Origin: Acinetobacter rongchengensis | GTDB lineage: Bacteria > Pseudomonadota > Gammaproteobacteria > Pseudomonadales > Moraxellaceae | DNA length: 64,000 bases | Assembly (NCBI RefSeq): GCF_003611475.1 | Contig: NZ_RAXT01000001.1 | Coordinates: 217,981-281,980 of the forward strand | Reading direction: 5' to 3' | Shown: positions 38,128-46,974 of the stretch, in pieces | Layout of the letters: the number at the start of each line of letters is the position of its first letter | Position numbering within the stretch: position 1 is the stretch's first letter | The notes under the pieces: model-generated | Seen by the model: only the letters and a program-made list of their open reading frames with translations | What the model was told of the DNA's origin: nothing | The model's database searches: none | Translations under genes and position numbers: made by a program

Positions 38128-38649
38128 TTATCGATCAATTAATGGCTTTTGTTGTAATTTTAGTTGTCTTTTTTGCTCACGACGCATTTTAAAAAAATCT
38201 GAGAGCTGCAATGAACATTGTTCATGTAAGCATCCACCTTCAAATTTAAAAACATGATTGTAGTAACCTGATTCTAACAATTGCCGACTACTCACCAATG
38301 ACCCTGCCTTGGGTTCAGTCGCACCAAAAACTACTCGCTGAATACGTGAATGAATTAATGCACCTACACACATTGTACAGGGCTCTAAAGTTACATAGAG
38401 TGTTGCATCTTCAGGAAGCCGATAATTTTGAATATTTTGACATGCATCGCGCAACGCCTGAATTTCAGCATGCGCTGTTGGATCGTGTTGGGATATTGGT
38501 TGATTATATCCTCGACCAATAATTTGACCTTGACTCACAATGATCGCACCGACAGGAATCTCACCAATAGAAGCAGCGAATGCAGCTTGTTCGAAAGCTT
38601 GCTGCATCCATTGTTCATCAATGCTGTATTGTTGAATTTCTTCAGACAT
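38128..38649 (-). CDS. tadA: tRNA adenosine(34) deaminase
   Basis: This 173-residue zinc enzyme converts the wobble adenosine of tRNA-Arg(ACG) to inosine. The zinc-binding and catalytic motif HAEIQALRDACQN (His ligand and proton-shuttle Glu) and the PCTMCVGALIHSRIQRVVFG motif with two Cys ligands are present, as are the substrate-pocket text GEIPVGAII and GRGYNQPI. The C-terminus (FFKMRREQKRQ) is basic and would contact tRNA. It starts 6 bases after the end of the HIBCH-type gene, so it is likely the last gene in the ung-hydrolase-tadA unit. Confidence 0.95.
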   Translation of the reverse strand: MSEEIQQYSIDEQWMQQAFEQAAFAASIGEIPVGAIIVSQGQIIGRGYNQPISQHDPTAHAEIQALRDACQNIQNYRLPEDATLYVTLEPCTMCVGALIHSRIQRVVFGATEPKAGSLVSSRQLLESGYYNHVFKFEGGCLHEQCSLQLSDFFKMRREQKRQLKLQQKPLIDR

Positions 38650-38655
38650 AACAGC

Positions 38656-39777
38656 CTAAATTACGCCATATTGGCGTAATAGTGCATTCCAACTCTCAAT
38701 CGTAGTCACAGGTGGGTTTTGAGCCAGAATCCCCACCAATGTCATTGATTCCGCTTGCTCCCACTCAGGAGATAAATCTTTGTCGACCAAACGAGCACGA
38801 ACACCTTCAACAAAATCAGGATGACGTATTTTCCAGTCAGAAATTTGCTTTTCCAACTCGTAGACTTCACCCCAAGCATGCACTTGGCGTCCCCATTGCC
38901 ATAACAACCATGTAATTGCTGCTGTACTTGGAGAACCTTTTTGCAAGTTTTCACTGGCTTGGCGTAACCAATCACTGCGTGCATCACTTAAACCAATGAT
39001 TGCTTCATAATCCTGTTGGAAATTTACACCACGGCAAACACTATGAATCACATCTAATGAGTTTTGTAGCGGTCCAGGAGAAACCGGACGATGCAAACTA
39101 TTCAAGGTATCATCGATTGCGCGGAAGTCTCCTGCTGGATAATGATCCCAATCGATATCAATAAGTTTCTGCAAAACCACATTACGTTGCGTATCACAAA
39201 TATGCGTCGCCCACCCAATCCCATAACCGCCTGCTGCAGTCATGATTGAACCTGTTAAACCAGTAAATAAACCAATTTGACCACGGTCGGCTAAGAAGCG
39301 TGTCGCCCCCACATCTGGGTATAACCCAATATTTACTTCAGGCATTGCTAAGCGAGAATACGGCGTGACTAAACGGAATGGCGCTGCCATAAACAACCCA
39401 AGCCCACCACCCATTACATAACCTTCACCCCATACCACAATCGGCTTAGCGTAGTTATGTAATAACAAATCAAGTGCATATTCTGTTTCAAAAAAGCGAT
39501 TGGCAGCATCAACCTCATTATTGATGACCAATTGACGAAGTTTACGAACATCGCCACCCGCACAAAAAGCTTTTGGTGTGGTTGAATCTAACCAGATCGC
39601 CTTAACTGCATCATCATGGTGAAAATCTTCAAACAACTTCAACAGTGCTGCAACAATTGACTCGTCAAGTGCATGCAGAGATTTTGGGCGGTTCAAACGA
39701 ATAATCCGCCATCCTTGTGCTGCTTCTTCAATAATCAGATCTGGGTGATAATCATTTGTTTCGGGAGAATTTGTCAT
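38656..39777 (-). CDS. Enoyl-CoA hydratase/isomerase family, HIBCH type
   Basis: This 373-residue protein has the crotonase fold with the length and C-terminal domain of 3-hydroxyisobutyryl-CoA hydrolase, which removes CoA in valine degradation. Motifs include KAFCAGGDVRKLRQL (oxyanion loop), GEGYVMGGGLGLFMAAPFRL, and MPEVNIGLYPDVGATRFL, in which the Glu and Asp residues expected in the active site are present. Other members of this group are simple enoyl-CoA hydratases, so the reaction is not certain. It overlaps ung by 4 bases (ATGA), which indicates translational coupling, although the pathways are unrelated. Confidence 0.88.
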   Translation of the reverse strand: MTNSPETNDYHPDLIIEEAAQGWRIIRLNRPKSLHALDESIVAALLKLFEDFHHDDAVKAIWLDSTTPKAFCAGGDVRKLRQLVINNEVDAANRFFETEYALDLLLHNYAKPIVVWGEGYVMGGGLGLFMAAPFRLVTPYSRLAMPEVNIGLYPDVGATRFLADRGQIGLFTGLTGSIMTAAGGYGIGWATHICDTQRNVVLQKLIDIDWDHYPAGDFRAIDDTLNSLHRPVSPGPLQNSLDVIHSVCRGVNFQQDYEAIIGLSDARSDWLRQASENLQKGSPSTAAITWLLWQWGRQVHAWGEVYELEKQISDWKIRHPDFVEGVRARLVDKDLSPEWEQAESMTLVGILAQNPPVTTIESWNALLRQYGVI

Positions 39778-40487
39778 GCGTCCAGCTGCCAGTCTATTGG
39801 CTCAATGCCATGTTGTTTCAGGTAGTTATTTGTTTTAGAAAAAGCTTTGCAACCAAAAAAACCACCACGATTTGCTGCCAATGGAGATGGGTGAGCAGCT
39901 TTTAATACGAGATGTTTCGTTTGATCGATACGCTGTCCCTTTTTCTGAGCATAAGCACCCCAAAGGATAAATACGATATGCTCTCTGCGTTCGTTCAACA
40001 CATCTATCACGTGATCGGTAAAATTTTCCCAACCTCGTTTTTGATGTGATGTTGGCTGTCCTGCCTCAACGGTCAGTACACTATTTAATAGAAGTACACC
40101 TTGTTGTGCCCATTTGGTTAAATCACCATGTTTAGACACAGGTACAGCCAAATCAGTGTTTAATTCATGAAAAATATTACGTAAAGATGGAGGTAGAGCC
40201 AATCCTTTCTGTACAGAAAAACTCAATCCATGCGCTTGATCAGGGCCATGATACGGATCTTGCCCCAAAATGACAACTTTGACATTGTACAAAGGGGTAA
40301 TATCAAAAGCATTGAAAATAAGTGAGCTTGGTGGATAAATCAGCTTATTGGCATTCTTTTCTGCAACCAAAAAAGCTTTTAACTCATCCATTTGCGAACT
40401 GAGTAAAAAGTTTGCCAACCCCTCTTTCCAACTTTGATCTAATCGAACTTGATTTAATTTTGTTTGTTCGATTTCAGTCAATTGCAT
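39774..40487 (-). CDS. ung: Uracil-DNA glycosylase
   Basis: This 237-residue base-excision repair enzyme removes uracil from DNA. The water-activating loop GQDPYHG carries catalytic Asp77, and the leucine/His loop HPSPLAANRGGFFGCKAF contains the second catalytic His. The uracil pocket text LLNSVLTVEAGQPTSHQKRGWE is also present. Length and motifs match family 1. It overlaps the following CoA hydrolase gene by 4 bases. Confidence 0.97.
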   Translation of the reverse strand: MQLTEIEQTKLNQVRLDQSWKEGLANFLLSSQMDELKAFLVAEKNANKLIYPPSSLIFNAFDITPLYNVKVVILGQDPYHGPDQAHGLSFSVQKGLALPPSLRNIFHELNTDLAVPVSKHGDLTKWAQQGVLLLNSVLTVEAGQPTSHQKRGWENFTDHVIDVLNERREHIVFILWGAYAQKKGQRIDQTKHLVLKAAHPSPLAANRGGFFGCKAFSKTNNYLKQHGIEPIDWQLDA

Positions 40488-40546
40488 TTATCTTCATCCT
40501 AAATCTTTCATCAATGCGTAACATGGTTTCTCTCTAAAACCACTCA

Positions 40547-41143
40547 TTAAACTTTAACTTGTAAATCCACTTCAGGATTTTGGAATTGAATTCCTTGCTT
40601 TAATTTTTCATACATTTCTGGATCACTCCATTCAGCTTGCACTTGATCTGAAAATACAATTTGATCCAAGCTCAACAAGCCCATTTGCGCATTTTCAATG
40701 TCTTCTTGAAAACTCTGCGCATAGCCTGTATCCGTTTCATGCACAATCACAGAATACACTTCAACATCACCTTCCCCATTTTGGGTAATGGTCGATTTTA
40801 AAACTTCCTGCGCAAGGAAGAAGAATACTCTTGAAAATTGCTCTGCCGATGGTGAAACAGGTAAAGCAACCCAACGTGCACTAAAAGTCTTACAGGCTTG
40901 GATATATTCTGAGTTATCGTCTTGCCAAAAACAGATTGCATGATCAAAACTGTCAAAAATTTCTTTGATTACACCTTTCAGCAAACCAAAGTCATAAACC
41001 ATTTGACCATGATCAAGTTTCGAAGCTTTTAGCAATAACTCAACTTTATAGCTGTGCCCATGTATAGACCGTTTGCAACGATCTGAAGTGCAATTACGCA
41101 CAATATGTGCATTTTCAAACTTGAATAACTTACGAATTAACAT
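40547..41143 (-). CDS. 6-carboxytetrahydropterin synthase-like (QueD/PTPS family)
   Basis: This 198-residue protein belongs to the 6-pyruvoyltetrahydropterin synthase fold. The zinc ligands His13 and His28-Gly-His30 are visible in ENAHIVRNC and SIHGHSYKVE, and FDSFDHAICF plus HETDTGYA are family blocks. It is longer than QueD (about 120-140 residues) because of an insert between about 80 and 130. The active-site cysteine spacing is Cys23-x4-HGH instead of the usual Cys-x3-HGH, so the reaction may differ. QueD makes the precursor of queuosine; no other que genes are here. Monocistronic by spacing. Confidence 0.82.
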   Translation of the reverse strand: MLIRKLFKFENAHIVRNCTSDRCKRSIHGHSYKVELLLKASKLDHGQMVYDFGLLKGVIKEIFDSFDHAICFWQDDNSEYIQACKTFSARWVALPVSPSAEQFSRVFFFLAQEVLKSTITQNGEGDVEVYSVIVHETDTGYAQSFQEDIENAQMGLLSLDQIVFSDQVQAEWSDPEMYEKLKQGIQFQNPEVDLQVKV

Positions 41144-41359
41144 GTGCCAAATTTTACAAACAAAACTGTTTAGAGTCTCGATTATAAAGCAAAAGTCGCA
41201 TGCTGAGCATTAAATTTACCGTTCAATGCAATAGGCAAAAGGTATAAACCGCTTAAAATCCTAAAAACCAAGATAGTAACGAATGTTTGTTTATACAACC
41301 AACCTTCCACCAACATTAGGTAAAATTTTGATTTTATTGATAATATTATAATTCTTAAG

Positions 41360-42325
41360 TTAAAATGGCGCTAAACTCCGTGCATAAATAAAAACTTGCC
41401 CTTTATCATTTCGCATCAAATCACTACTAAATTGACGCTTTCTGTTACTTAATAAAACCTCAATATGCGCTTTAAAATAATTAGATTTGACAGCAAAAAT
41501 TTGCTCAGGACTTTTCAGTATCTCTGAATCTTTATCTTTTAAGCCGTCAAATGGGGGCATTTTTAACAGCTCACTCACATTGGCAAAATACTCTAGCTTG
41601 GTTTGCCTCGCTTCCAAAGCGCTTTTAACCGCATTTACATCTAAACTTTCATCCATGGCTGCCAGAACCATTGCTGGCGCAGTATTTACGTTAATTTTTG
41701 TTGTAATATCAGGCAAAGCAGAAACATATTGTTCAATCAAATCAAAATTTTTTCCTTCAAAACCCCGTACCTGTTTTAATTCATCAACACTAGCAAACTT
41801 ACGATTTGCAGCCAAATAGGGTGTTGTTAAACCTTGATAATAATTACTTTCAGCACCCATCGCACCTATAGTTTCATCATCAGGATCTTGCCAATCAATC
41901 ACCGATTGATACAGATCCGCAGGCAACCCCACTCGAACCAAAAGCTTAGAAAAATAGGCTTGAGCCACAGGGTTCGGCTTATTTTCAGCATTTAGCAAAC
42001 TATTTAAATTAAACTTACCAGACTCATCAGTCAATTCTCCAGTCACATAACCATCTTCAACTGGAAATGCAGGCATCGGTTTTGCCCATGTTTCTTGTAA
42101 ATAATCAGCTTCTTTACTGTTTTGACTATCTTGCGCTAAAAGCTCAGCAAAAAAAGACTCTGCACTTTTTGCATAAAACACTGCCTGACTTTGTCGTTTT
42201 AAAAATGCTGTACTTTCATTGGTATAGTTTTGTCTTTTTGCAATTGTTGCAGCAATAATGGTTGCCAATGCGACCATCACCAGTATCGTGATTAATGCAA
42301 TTCCTTTTTGCTGCTTTATTTGCAT
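41360..42325 (-). CDS. gspK: Type II secretion minor pseudopilin GspK
   Basis: This 321-residue pseudopilin has a short basic leader with the prepilin peptidase site at KG|IALITILVMVALATIIAATIA, lacking the Glu5 of other pseudopilins, as is normal for GspK. A large globular domain follows, including DESGKFNLNSLL, the VIDWQDPDD segment typical of the family, and a domain with TKINVNTAPAMVLAAM. GspK caps the pseudopilus tip with GspI and GspJ. It is the last of four pseudopilin genes (H-I-J-K); the gap to gspJ is 83 bases. The core gsp genes (C-G, L-M) are not in this window. Confidence 0.92.
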   Translation of the reverse strand: MQIKQQKGIALITILVMVALATIIAATIAKRQNYTNESTAFLKRQSQAVFYAKSAESFFAELLAQDSQNSKEADYLQETWAKPMPAFPVEDGYVTGELTDESGKFNLNSLLNAENKPNPVAQAYFSKLLVRVGLPADLYQSVIDWQDPDDETIGAMGAESNYYQGLTTPYLAANRKFASVDELKQVRGFEGKNFDLIEQYVSALPDITTKINVNTAPAMVLAAMDESLDVNAVKSALEARQTKLEYFANVSELLKMPPFDGLKDKDSEILKSPEQIFAVKSNYFKAHIEVLLSNRKRQFSSDLMRNDKGQVFIYARSLAPF

Positions 42326-42408
42326 AACGATTTACCCAACGGTTTAAATACCTGAACCTGAATTGTTAAGTGACCCAATATTTTAAAATACTTATATTTA
42401 AGCAATAT

Positions 42409-43071
42409 TTAAGCACTTTTATTTAAAAAATCAGTATTTAACAGATTAAAAATCCATTCATACTCCACATCTCGAATCATGACTTTAATTTTCAAACCCG
42501 CTGGTAATTGATTCATATCATTTGTATTTTCACTTGGCCAACGCTCTAATTCATTTGGATTTAATACATCAATTTGAAATTGCTCAACATCAGTCAATAA
42601 TACACTCGACAAAGGTTGCTCTGAACGTACCCGATTAAGATTTGAATATTTTAAACGATATAATTTTTTTTCTTGTTGATTATAACGATACTCAACACGC
42701 TCATAAGGCGATATGCCTTGTTTAAGCGGATCCGTGACACCTGCTTTACTAAAGGATAAACGCTGATTGTCTAACGTTACAGCAGGTTCCATAGTCCCCC
42801 CATTGTTTGCTGTAATGGGGATCATTTGTAGAGTATCTCGTTGAATTTGTTGATAAGCACTTTGTAATTGACCTAAATTTTCTTCATGCATTGCATTACG
42901 GTCTTTCACCTTGATCAAATAATCAAAAATTTTCCAGCCTAATGCTGAAAGTACTGCAAAAATCGCGATCGCTACCAATAGTTCGATTAAGGTAAAACCA
43001 GATCTTTTCGATACATCAGATTTACTCGATTCATATGGGAAAGTTTGATTATTTTGCATCTGTACATTCAC
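42409..43071 (-). CDS. gspJ: Type II secretion minor pseudopilin GspJ
   Basis: This 220-residue protein has a leader of about 25 residues ending in KRSG, cut before FTLIELLVAIAIFAVLSALG with Glu5 present, and a periplasmic domain with YQQIQRDTLQMIPI and LLTDVEQFQIDVL text of the family. It binds GspI and GspK at the pseudopilus tip. The leader is longer than is usual (the usual is under 15), so the real start may be the internal ATG at position 43065 or a later codon. It overlaps gspI by 4 bases. Confidence 0.92.
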   Translation of the reverse strand: MNVQMQNNQTFPYESSKSDVSKRSGFTLIELLVAIAIFAVLSALGWKIFDYLIKVKDRNAMHEENLGQLQSAYQQIQRDTLQMIPITANNGGTMEPAVTLDNQRLSFSKAGVTDPLKQGISPYERVEYRYNQQEKKLYRLKYSNLNRVRSEQPLSSVLLTDVEQFQIDVLNPNELERWPSENTNDMNQLPAGLKIKVMIRDVEYEWIFNLLNTDFLNKSA

Positions 43072-43457
43072 GATTGTTTTTCTTTTATAGGGTAATTAAA
43101 AAACACCATATTGGTGATGCCCGCTTCGACTTTACCCGTATCTTGATTAAAAAGACTGACTTGCACATCTATTTTTTGTACATCTGGGCTAATGGTCGCT
43201 TCCGCTGTCTTATCCACCTGCCACGTTTCGCCTTGGGATGTAATTTGTTTAGAAGATGTTCCCGTTAACCATTCTTTATTAATGATCATTTGAGAAATTT
43301 CATTCTGTGCAACAAACTGTGCTTTGGTTCGTAAAATTGAATTGGCTGTAGATTGTGTATATTGCATTGCCACTTTAGTGAGCGCCATTGCTGCAACTGC
43401 AAAGATTGCCAATGCAACAACCACTTCGATCAGCGTAAAGCCTTTATTTTTCTTCAT
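43068..43457 (-). CDS. gspI: Type II secretion minor pseudopilin GspI
   Basis: This 129-residue protein has a short basic leader (MKKNKG) followed by FTLIEVVVALAIFAVAAMAL, with Glu5, and a short globular part containing ARTKAQFVAQNEI-like text (RTKAQFVAQNEIS). Length matches XcpV/GspI. It starts the tip complex with J and K. It overlaps gspH by 14 bases and gspJ by 4, so the block is translated as one coupled unit. Confidence 0.92.
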   Translation of the reverse strand: MKKNKGFTLIEVVVALAIFAVAAMALTKVAMQYTQSTANSILRTKAQFVAQNEISQMIINKEWLTGTSSKQITSQGETWQVDKTAEATISPDVQKIDVQVSLFNQDTGKVEAGITNMVFFNYPIKEKQS

Positions 43458-44010
43458 CTACTTTACCCAAATAATCAACACGTATCACGCCACCCACAGG
43501 GTTTTGATCATAATACATTTGAATCGTGACAGGCTTCGCCTCACCATTGCCAAACCAAATTAATTTCGGTGCATTATTTCCCAATAAATCTGTATTATTT
43601 GCATTTTGAAATTGATGATCTGCGCTATCTATCACAAATGACACATGATCTGGCAAACTGCGTTTTTGAAAATCAACTACTTCTTTCCAAGGCTTATTTT
43701 CAACCACTTGAATTGGAGATCGTGTATCTGAACGTGCAGGAAGATACTCAATAATACCGTATTGTGCCGCAGTCACATCCGTTGCATTTTGCAAATCTAA
43801 AGCATAAATACGAGACTGATCATTCGCTTCACGGTTGATTTGTTTTAAATCAAGCAACAACATTTCACGTGCTTGCATCGCTTTACGTTGATCCAAACCA
43901 TCGATATTGAGCACAATTAATGATGCAATAATACTGATAATCACGATAACAACCATCACCTCGATTAAGGTAAAACCTCGAACTGTGTGAGATGATGGCA
44001 AAGATTTCAT
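43444..44010 (-). CDS. gspH: Type II secretion minor pseudopilin GspH
   Basis: This 188-residue protein has the cleavage site RG|FTLIEVMVVIVIISIIASLIV with Glu5, then the family segment with QAREMLLLDLKQINREAND (a GspH-type helix), and a globular domain ending in GGVIRVDYLGKVDEEK. GspH links the tip complex to the major pseudopilin. It begins 5 bases after a TetR-type gene and overlaps gspI by 14, so all five genes may be one operon. Confidence 0.9.
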   Translation of the reverse strand: MKSLPSSHTVRGFTLIEVMVVIVIISIIASLIVLNIDGLDQRKAMQAREMLLLDLKQINREANDQSRIYALDLQNATDVTAAQYGIIEYLPARSDTRSPIQVVENKPWKEVVDFQKRSLPDHVSFVIDSADHQFQNANNTDLLGNNAPKLIWFGNGEAKPVTIQMYYDQNPVGGVIRVDYLGKVDEEK

Positions 44011-44015
44011 TTAAA

Positions 44016-44636
44016 TTATGCAACCTGCTCAGAAGATTGCGGATGCTTCGGTATCGCTAAGGCTTGATCAATCAGTGCAACGCGCAATGTGTCACGACAA
44101 CCTAGATAGCGTTGATAAAAACTTGAATTAAGAATCGCCGCAGCACCGTGGGTGATTGACCAAATCGATGCCAAATAATCGCGTACACTCATTAAACTTT
44201 GAATTGATTCTAAATAACTTTCGGTCATTCGAATAATCAGACGGAGACGCTGTTTACGTATTTGATAAAGCTCATTAAATAGATGATAGATCCCCTGCCC
44301 AGTGGTAGACAAACGCTCTTCTATTTGATGGAACAATACAGCTCTTTCAGGATGGTGTAAGTGATGCAACATAAAAAAAGCCAAATGTTCTGGAAATGCT
44401 TTTTCAGTGTCTTTAATCATTTCCAATAACATGCGTTCATTACGAATAATTAACAACATGTACAATTCATCTTTACTTTGAAAATGTTTATAAAGTGTTC
44501 CTTTTGCGAGATCTAGTTCAGCAGCGAGCGCATCTAAAGTCATCCCCGCTTCACCATTTTCTAAAAGCAATTGTTCAGCCACCTGAAAAATTAACGCTTC
44601 TCTTGCTCTAAATTGAGCCTGTCGATCCATCTTCAC
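44016..44636 (-). CDS. TetR family transcriptional regulator
   Basis: This 206-residue protein has an N-terminal TetR helix-turn-helix (residues about 12-58; MTLDALAAELDLAKGTLYKHFQSKDEL) and an all-helical ligand-binding domain. Its stop is 5 bases before gspH, so it lies at the head of the pseudopilin block and may be co-transcribed with it; whether it regulates the secretion genes is unknown. No divergent target gene is next to it, since tatD follows in the same direction upstream by 82 bases. The ligand cannot be told. Confidence 0.88.
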   Translation of the reverse strand: MKMDRQAQFRAREALIFQVAEQLLLENGEAGMTLDALAAELDLAKGTLYKHFQSKDELYMLLIIRNERMLLEMIKDTEKAFPEHLAFFMLHHLHHPERAVLFHQIEERLSTTGQGIYHLFNELYQIRKQRLRLIIRMTESYLESIQSLMSVRDYLASIWSITHGAAAILNSSFYQRYLGCRDTLRVALIDQALAIPKHPQSSEQVA

Positions 44637-44718
44637 CCGATAAACTCTCTTCTTTATTGTATCCGTTAATCATTTGCCTACAACGCAAGCCAATTATGCA
44701 ATATCAGCAGACGCTTCA

Positions 44719-45492
44719 TTAGTTTTGTTTAAGCAGATTTTCAAAATTTTGTGTGGTAATGAAAGCCATTTCCTCTAGTGATTTACCATATACATCACTT
44801 AAGGCTTTAGCGACATAAGGAACATACTTAGGTTCATTGGTTTTACCGCGGTATGGCATAGGTGCTAAATAAGGACTATCCGTTTCGATCAAGACTCGAT
44901 CTAGTGGGACTTGTTTTGCTACATCTCTTAAGTCTTGAGCGTTTTTAAAAGAGACTATTCCTGAAAAAGAAATGTAATAACCACAATCCAGTACGGCTTT
45001 TGCAGTTTCCCAGTCCTCGGTGAAACAATGTAAAATTCCATGGGTAGATTGCTCAGCTCGAATTAAATCTACAGTATCATGCTTGGCCGAACGTGTATGC
45101 ACAACCACAGGTTTTTTTACAATTTGCGAAGCATGAATATGCCGCGCGAAACATTGTTTTTGTTCAGCAATAAATTCTGTACTGTGGAAATAATCTAAAC
45201 CTGTTTCACCCAATGCCCAAGCTTTGTCCGCTTGCGCCAACTCAACCAGCTTTTCAACTGTTGCACGTTGCATGACTGTTGGATCTTCACAAGGATGCAC
45301 ACCAACACTATAACCGACATCTGTATGCCGTGCTGCAATTTCAGCAAGAGCAATATGATCATCCAAATCTACAGAAATTCCCATAAATTTTGAGACCCCC
45401 CCCTCACGAGCTTGTTGCAATGCTGCATCAAGATTTCCATTATATGGGCTTAAATCCAACATCGTGAGATGGCAATGCGTATCAACAAACAC
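44719..45492 (-). CDS. TatD family DNase, YcfH type
   Basis: This 257-residue metal-dependent hydrolase has the TIM-barrel signatures VDTHCHLTMLDL (metal His pair), GVHPCED, WALGETGLDY (bridging Glu), PVVVHTRSA, LHCFTEDWE and LIETDSPYLAPMPYRGKTNEP (metal Asp). The family includes 3'-5' DNases and a D-aminoacyl-tRNA deacylase. The holB-pilZ-tatD gene order is known from Pseudomonas and supports the YcfH assignment. The natural substrate in this organism is not established. Confidence 0.93.
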   Translation of the reverse strand: MFVDTHCHLTMLDLSPYNGNLDAALQQAREGGVSKFMGISVDLDDHIALAEIAARHTDVGYSVGVHPCEDPTVMQRATVEKLVELAQADKAWALGETGLDYFHSTEFIAEQKQCFARHIHASQIVKKPVVVHTRSAKHDTVDLIRAEQSTHGILHCFTEDWETAKAVLDCGYYISFSGIVSFKNAQDLRDVAKQVPLDRVLIETDSPYLAPMPYRGKTNEPKYVPYVAKALSDVYGKSLEEMAFITTQNFENLLKQN

Positions 45493-45532
45493 AATCTTTC
45501 CTAAATAATTTTACAAATAATGCCGAGGCGTC

Positions 45533-45877
45533 TTACATGGTAAAGTTGGGACGGTCTAAAGACATACTTCCTGCAAGCATTTTTTCTGCTTCCATTTTGT
45601 AATACATGCCTTTTTCACCTGACAATTGAATTGCAAAGCCTTGTGGTTTAATCCCATTTTGCTTTTGAGAAATCCAAATGACTTTTCCAGTTAAAGGTAC
45701 TTTTTGTGATTGATCTGGTAATCCTGCCAAAACAAACACTTCATCACCCATTTTTACGACTTGTTTAGAGGGAACAAATAATCCGCCACCCTGAATATAA
45801 GGCATATAACTGGCTTGTAATGTCGCGCGATCATTAATATTCACCTGAATTAAACCGTTCATACGTGGTGGTTGCAT
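45533..45877 (-). CDS. pilZ: Type IV pilus assembly protein PilZ
   Basis: This 114-residue protein has the PilZ beta-barrel core (GLIQVNINDRATLQASYMP and later VIWISQKQNGIKPQGFAIQLSG) but lacks the RxxxR and (D/N)xSxxG residues needed to bind cyclic di-GMP, as in P. aeruginosa PilZ. That non-binding type is needed for type IV pilus formation and twitching, working with FimX and PilB. The placement between holB and tatD matches the Pseudomonas pilZ locus. The start at ATG 45877 follows a poor but recognisable ribosome-binding site (GAAAGGG). Confidence 0.93.
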   Translation of the reverse strand: MQPPRMNGLIQVNINDRATLQASYMPYIQGGGLFVPSKQVVKMGDEVFVLAGLPDQSQKVPLTGKVIWISQKQNGIKPQGFAIQLSGEKGMYYKMEAEKMLAGSMSLDRPNFTM

Positions 45878-45903
45878 GATTATTTCCCTTTCATATTCAA
45901 ATG

Positions 45904-46884
45904 TTATGACACATTCATCAACTGAATTGATAATTGATCAATAATTAGATTGGTTTGTACATTCTGTTCTACTTTCAACTTGGATTTTTGCAAATCCTCA
46001 TACATTAAAAATAAATTTTGCAAGCTATACTGCTCAGCAATACGGCTTAGATCTATATCATCATTTTTAACTACTTGATTCAGCTTGACACAAATTATAT
46101 CCGACAACAAGTATTCAAACATCTGTAGAAAATCAGAAAAGCTTAATTCTTTATTCCACTTGCTTGCAAACTGTAGTGGCATACTCTTTTGTACAACCAG
46201 TTTTTGCCAATCCTGCAAAAATTCTGCACGGCGATTTAACCAATCTAACTGAGCAAGAGACAAAGCCTGTAACGGCATGTCATTTGATAAATTCAGTAGT
46301 AATGGAATTTTTGCATGCATTTCAGCAGGAAGAGACTGTTTTAAATATTGTTCCGATTGATTAGGTGTAATACGATCCATTGCAAAATGTTGTAAACGGC
46401 TACGAATCGTTGCAGGAAGTTTCAGATAATGATCTGCCAATAGAATAATCAGCACACGCTCGCCTGGTTCTTCGAGTGTTTTTAATAAAGCATTGGCTGA
46501 AGCAGTATTTAAGGCTTCAGCGGGTTCAATCACAATGACACGCCAACCATCTACGGTTTGTTGTACAAAAGGCAATAGATCTCGAATCTTCTCAATCTTA
46601 ATTTTGGCATTTTGTTTTTTATTGTCTTCATCCGTTGTGATATTGACATAATTAGGATGGGTATCTGATTTCAACCACTGACAACTGCTGCACTCACCAC
46701 AAGCACCGATAGCCGTTTTATTTAAACATAGCACCCAAGACAAAAAATGTTGTGCAAAGGCATGTTTACCACACCCTTTTTTGCCATAGAACAATAAGCC
46801 ATGTCCCAATTGAGGGAAACGCCCTGTAAGCGTTTCCCAAACAGGCTGTTGCCATGGATAAACTTGAGAGTGCGTAACATCCAT
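45904..46884 (-). CDS. holB: DNA polymerase III delta' subunit
   Basis: This 326-residue clamp-loader subunit has a degenerate P-loop GKKGCGKHAFAQ (residues about 34-45), a zinc-binding module with four Cys (CLNKTAIGACGECSSCQW), the ANALLKTLEEPGERVL sensor block, and ATIRSRLQHF with the SRC-like motif as SRL. It loads the beta clamp with DnaX and HolA. It precedes pilZ by 26 bases in the same transcript direction. The C-terminal collar domain is present. Confidence 0.94.
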   Translation of the reverse strand: MDVTHSQVYPWQQPVWETLTGRFPQLGHGLLFYGKKGCGKHAFAQHFLSWVLCLNKTAIGACGECSSCQWLKSDTHPNYVNITTDEDNKKQNAKIKIEKIRDLLPFVQQTVDGWRVIVIEPAEALNTASANALLKTLEEPGERVLIILLADHYLKLPATIRSRLQHFAMDRITPNQSEQYLKQSLPAEMHAKIPLLLNLSNDMPLQALSLAQLDWLNRRAEFLQDWQKLVVQKSMPLQFASKWNKELSFSDFLQMFEYLLSDIICVKLNQVVKNDDIDLSRIAEQYSLQNLFLMYEDLQKSKLKVEQNVQTNLIIDQLSIQLMNVS

Positions 46885-46974
46885 TGATCATTAACCTACT
46901 AAAACTATTATTTAAAATCACAATTCATGCAAACAAATAGTATCATTTATACCCAAAAAAGATGATGATTCTAT

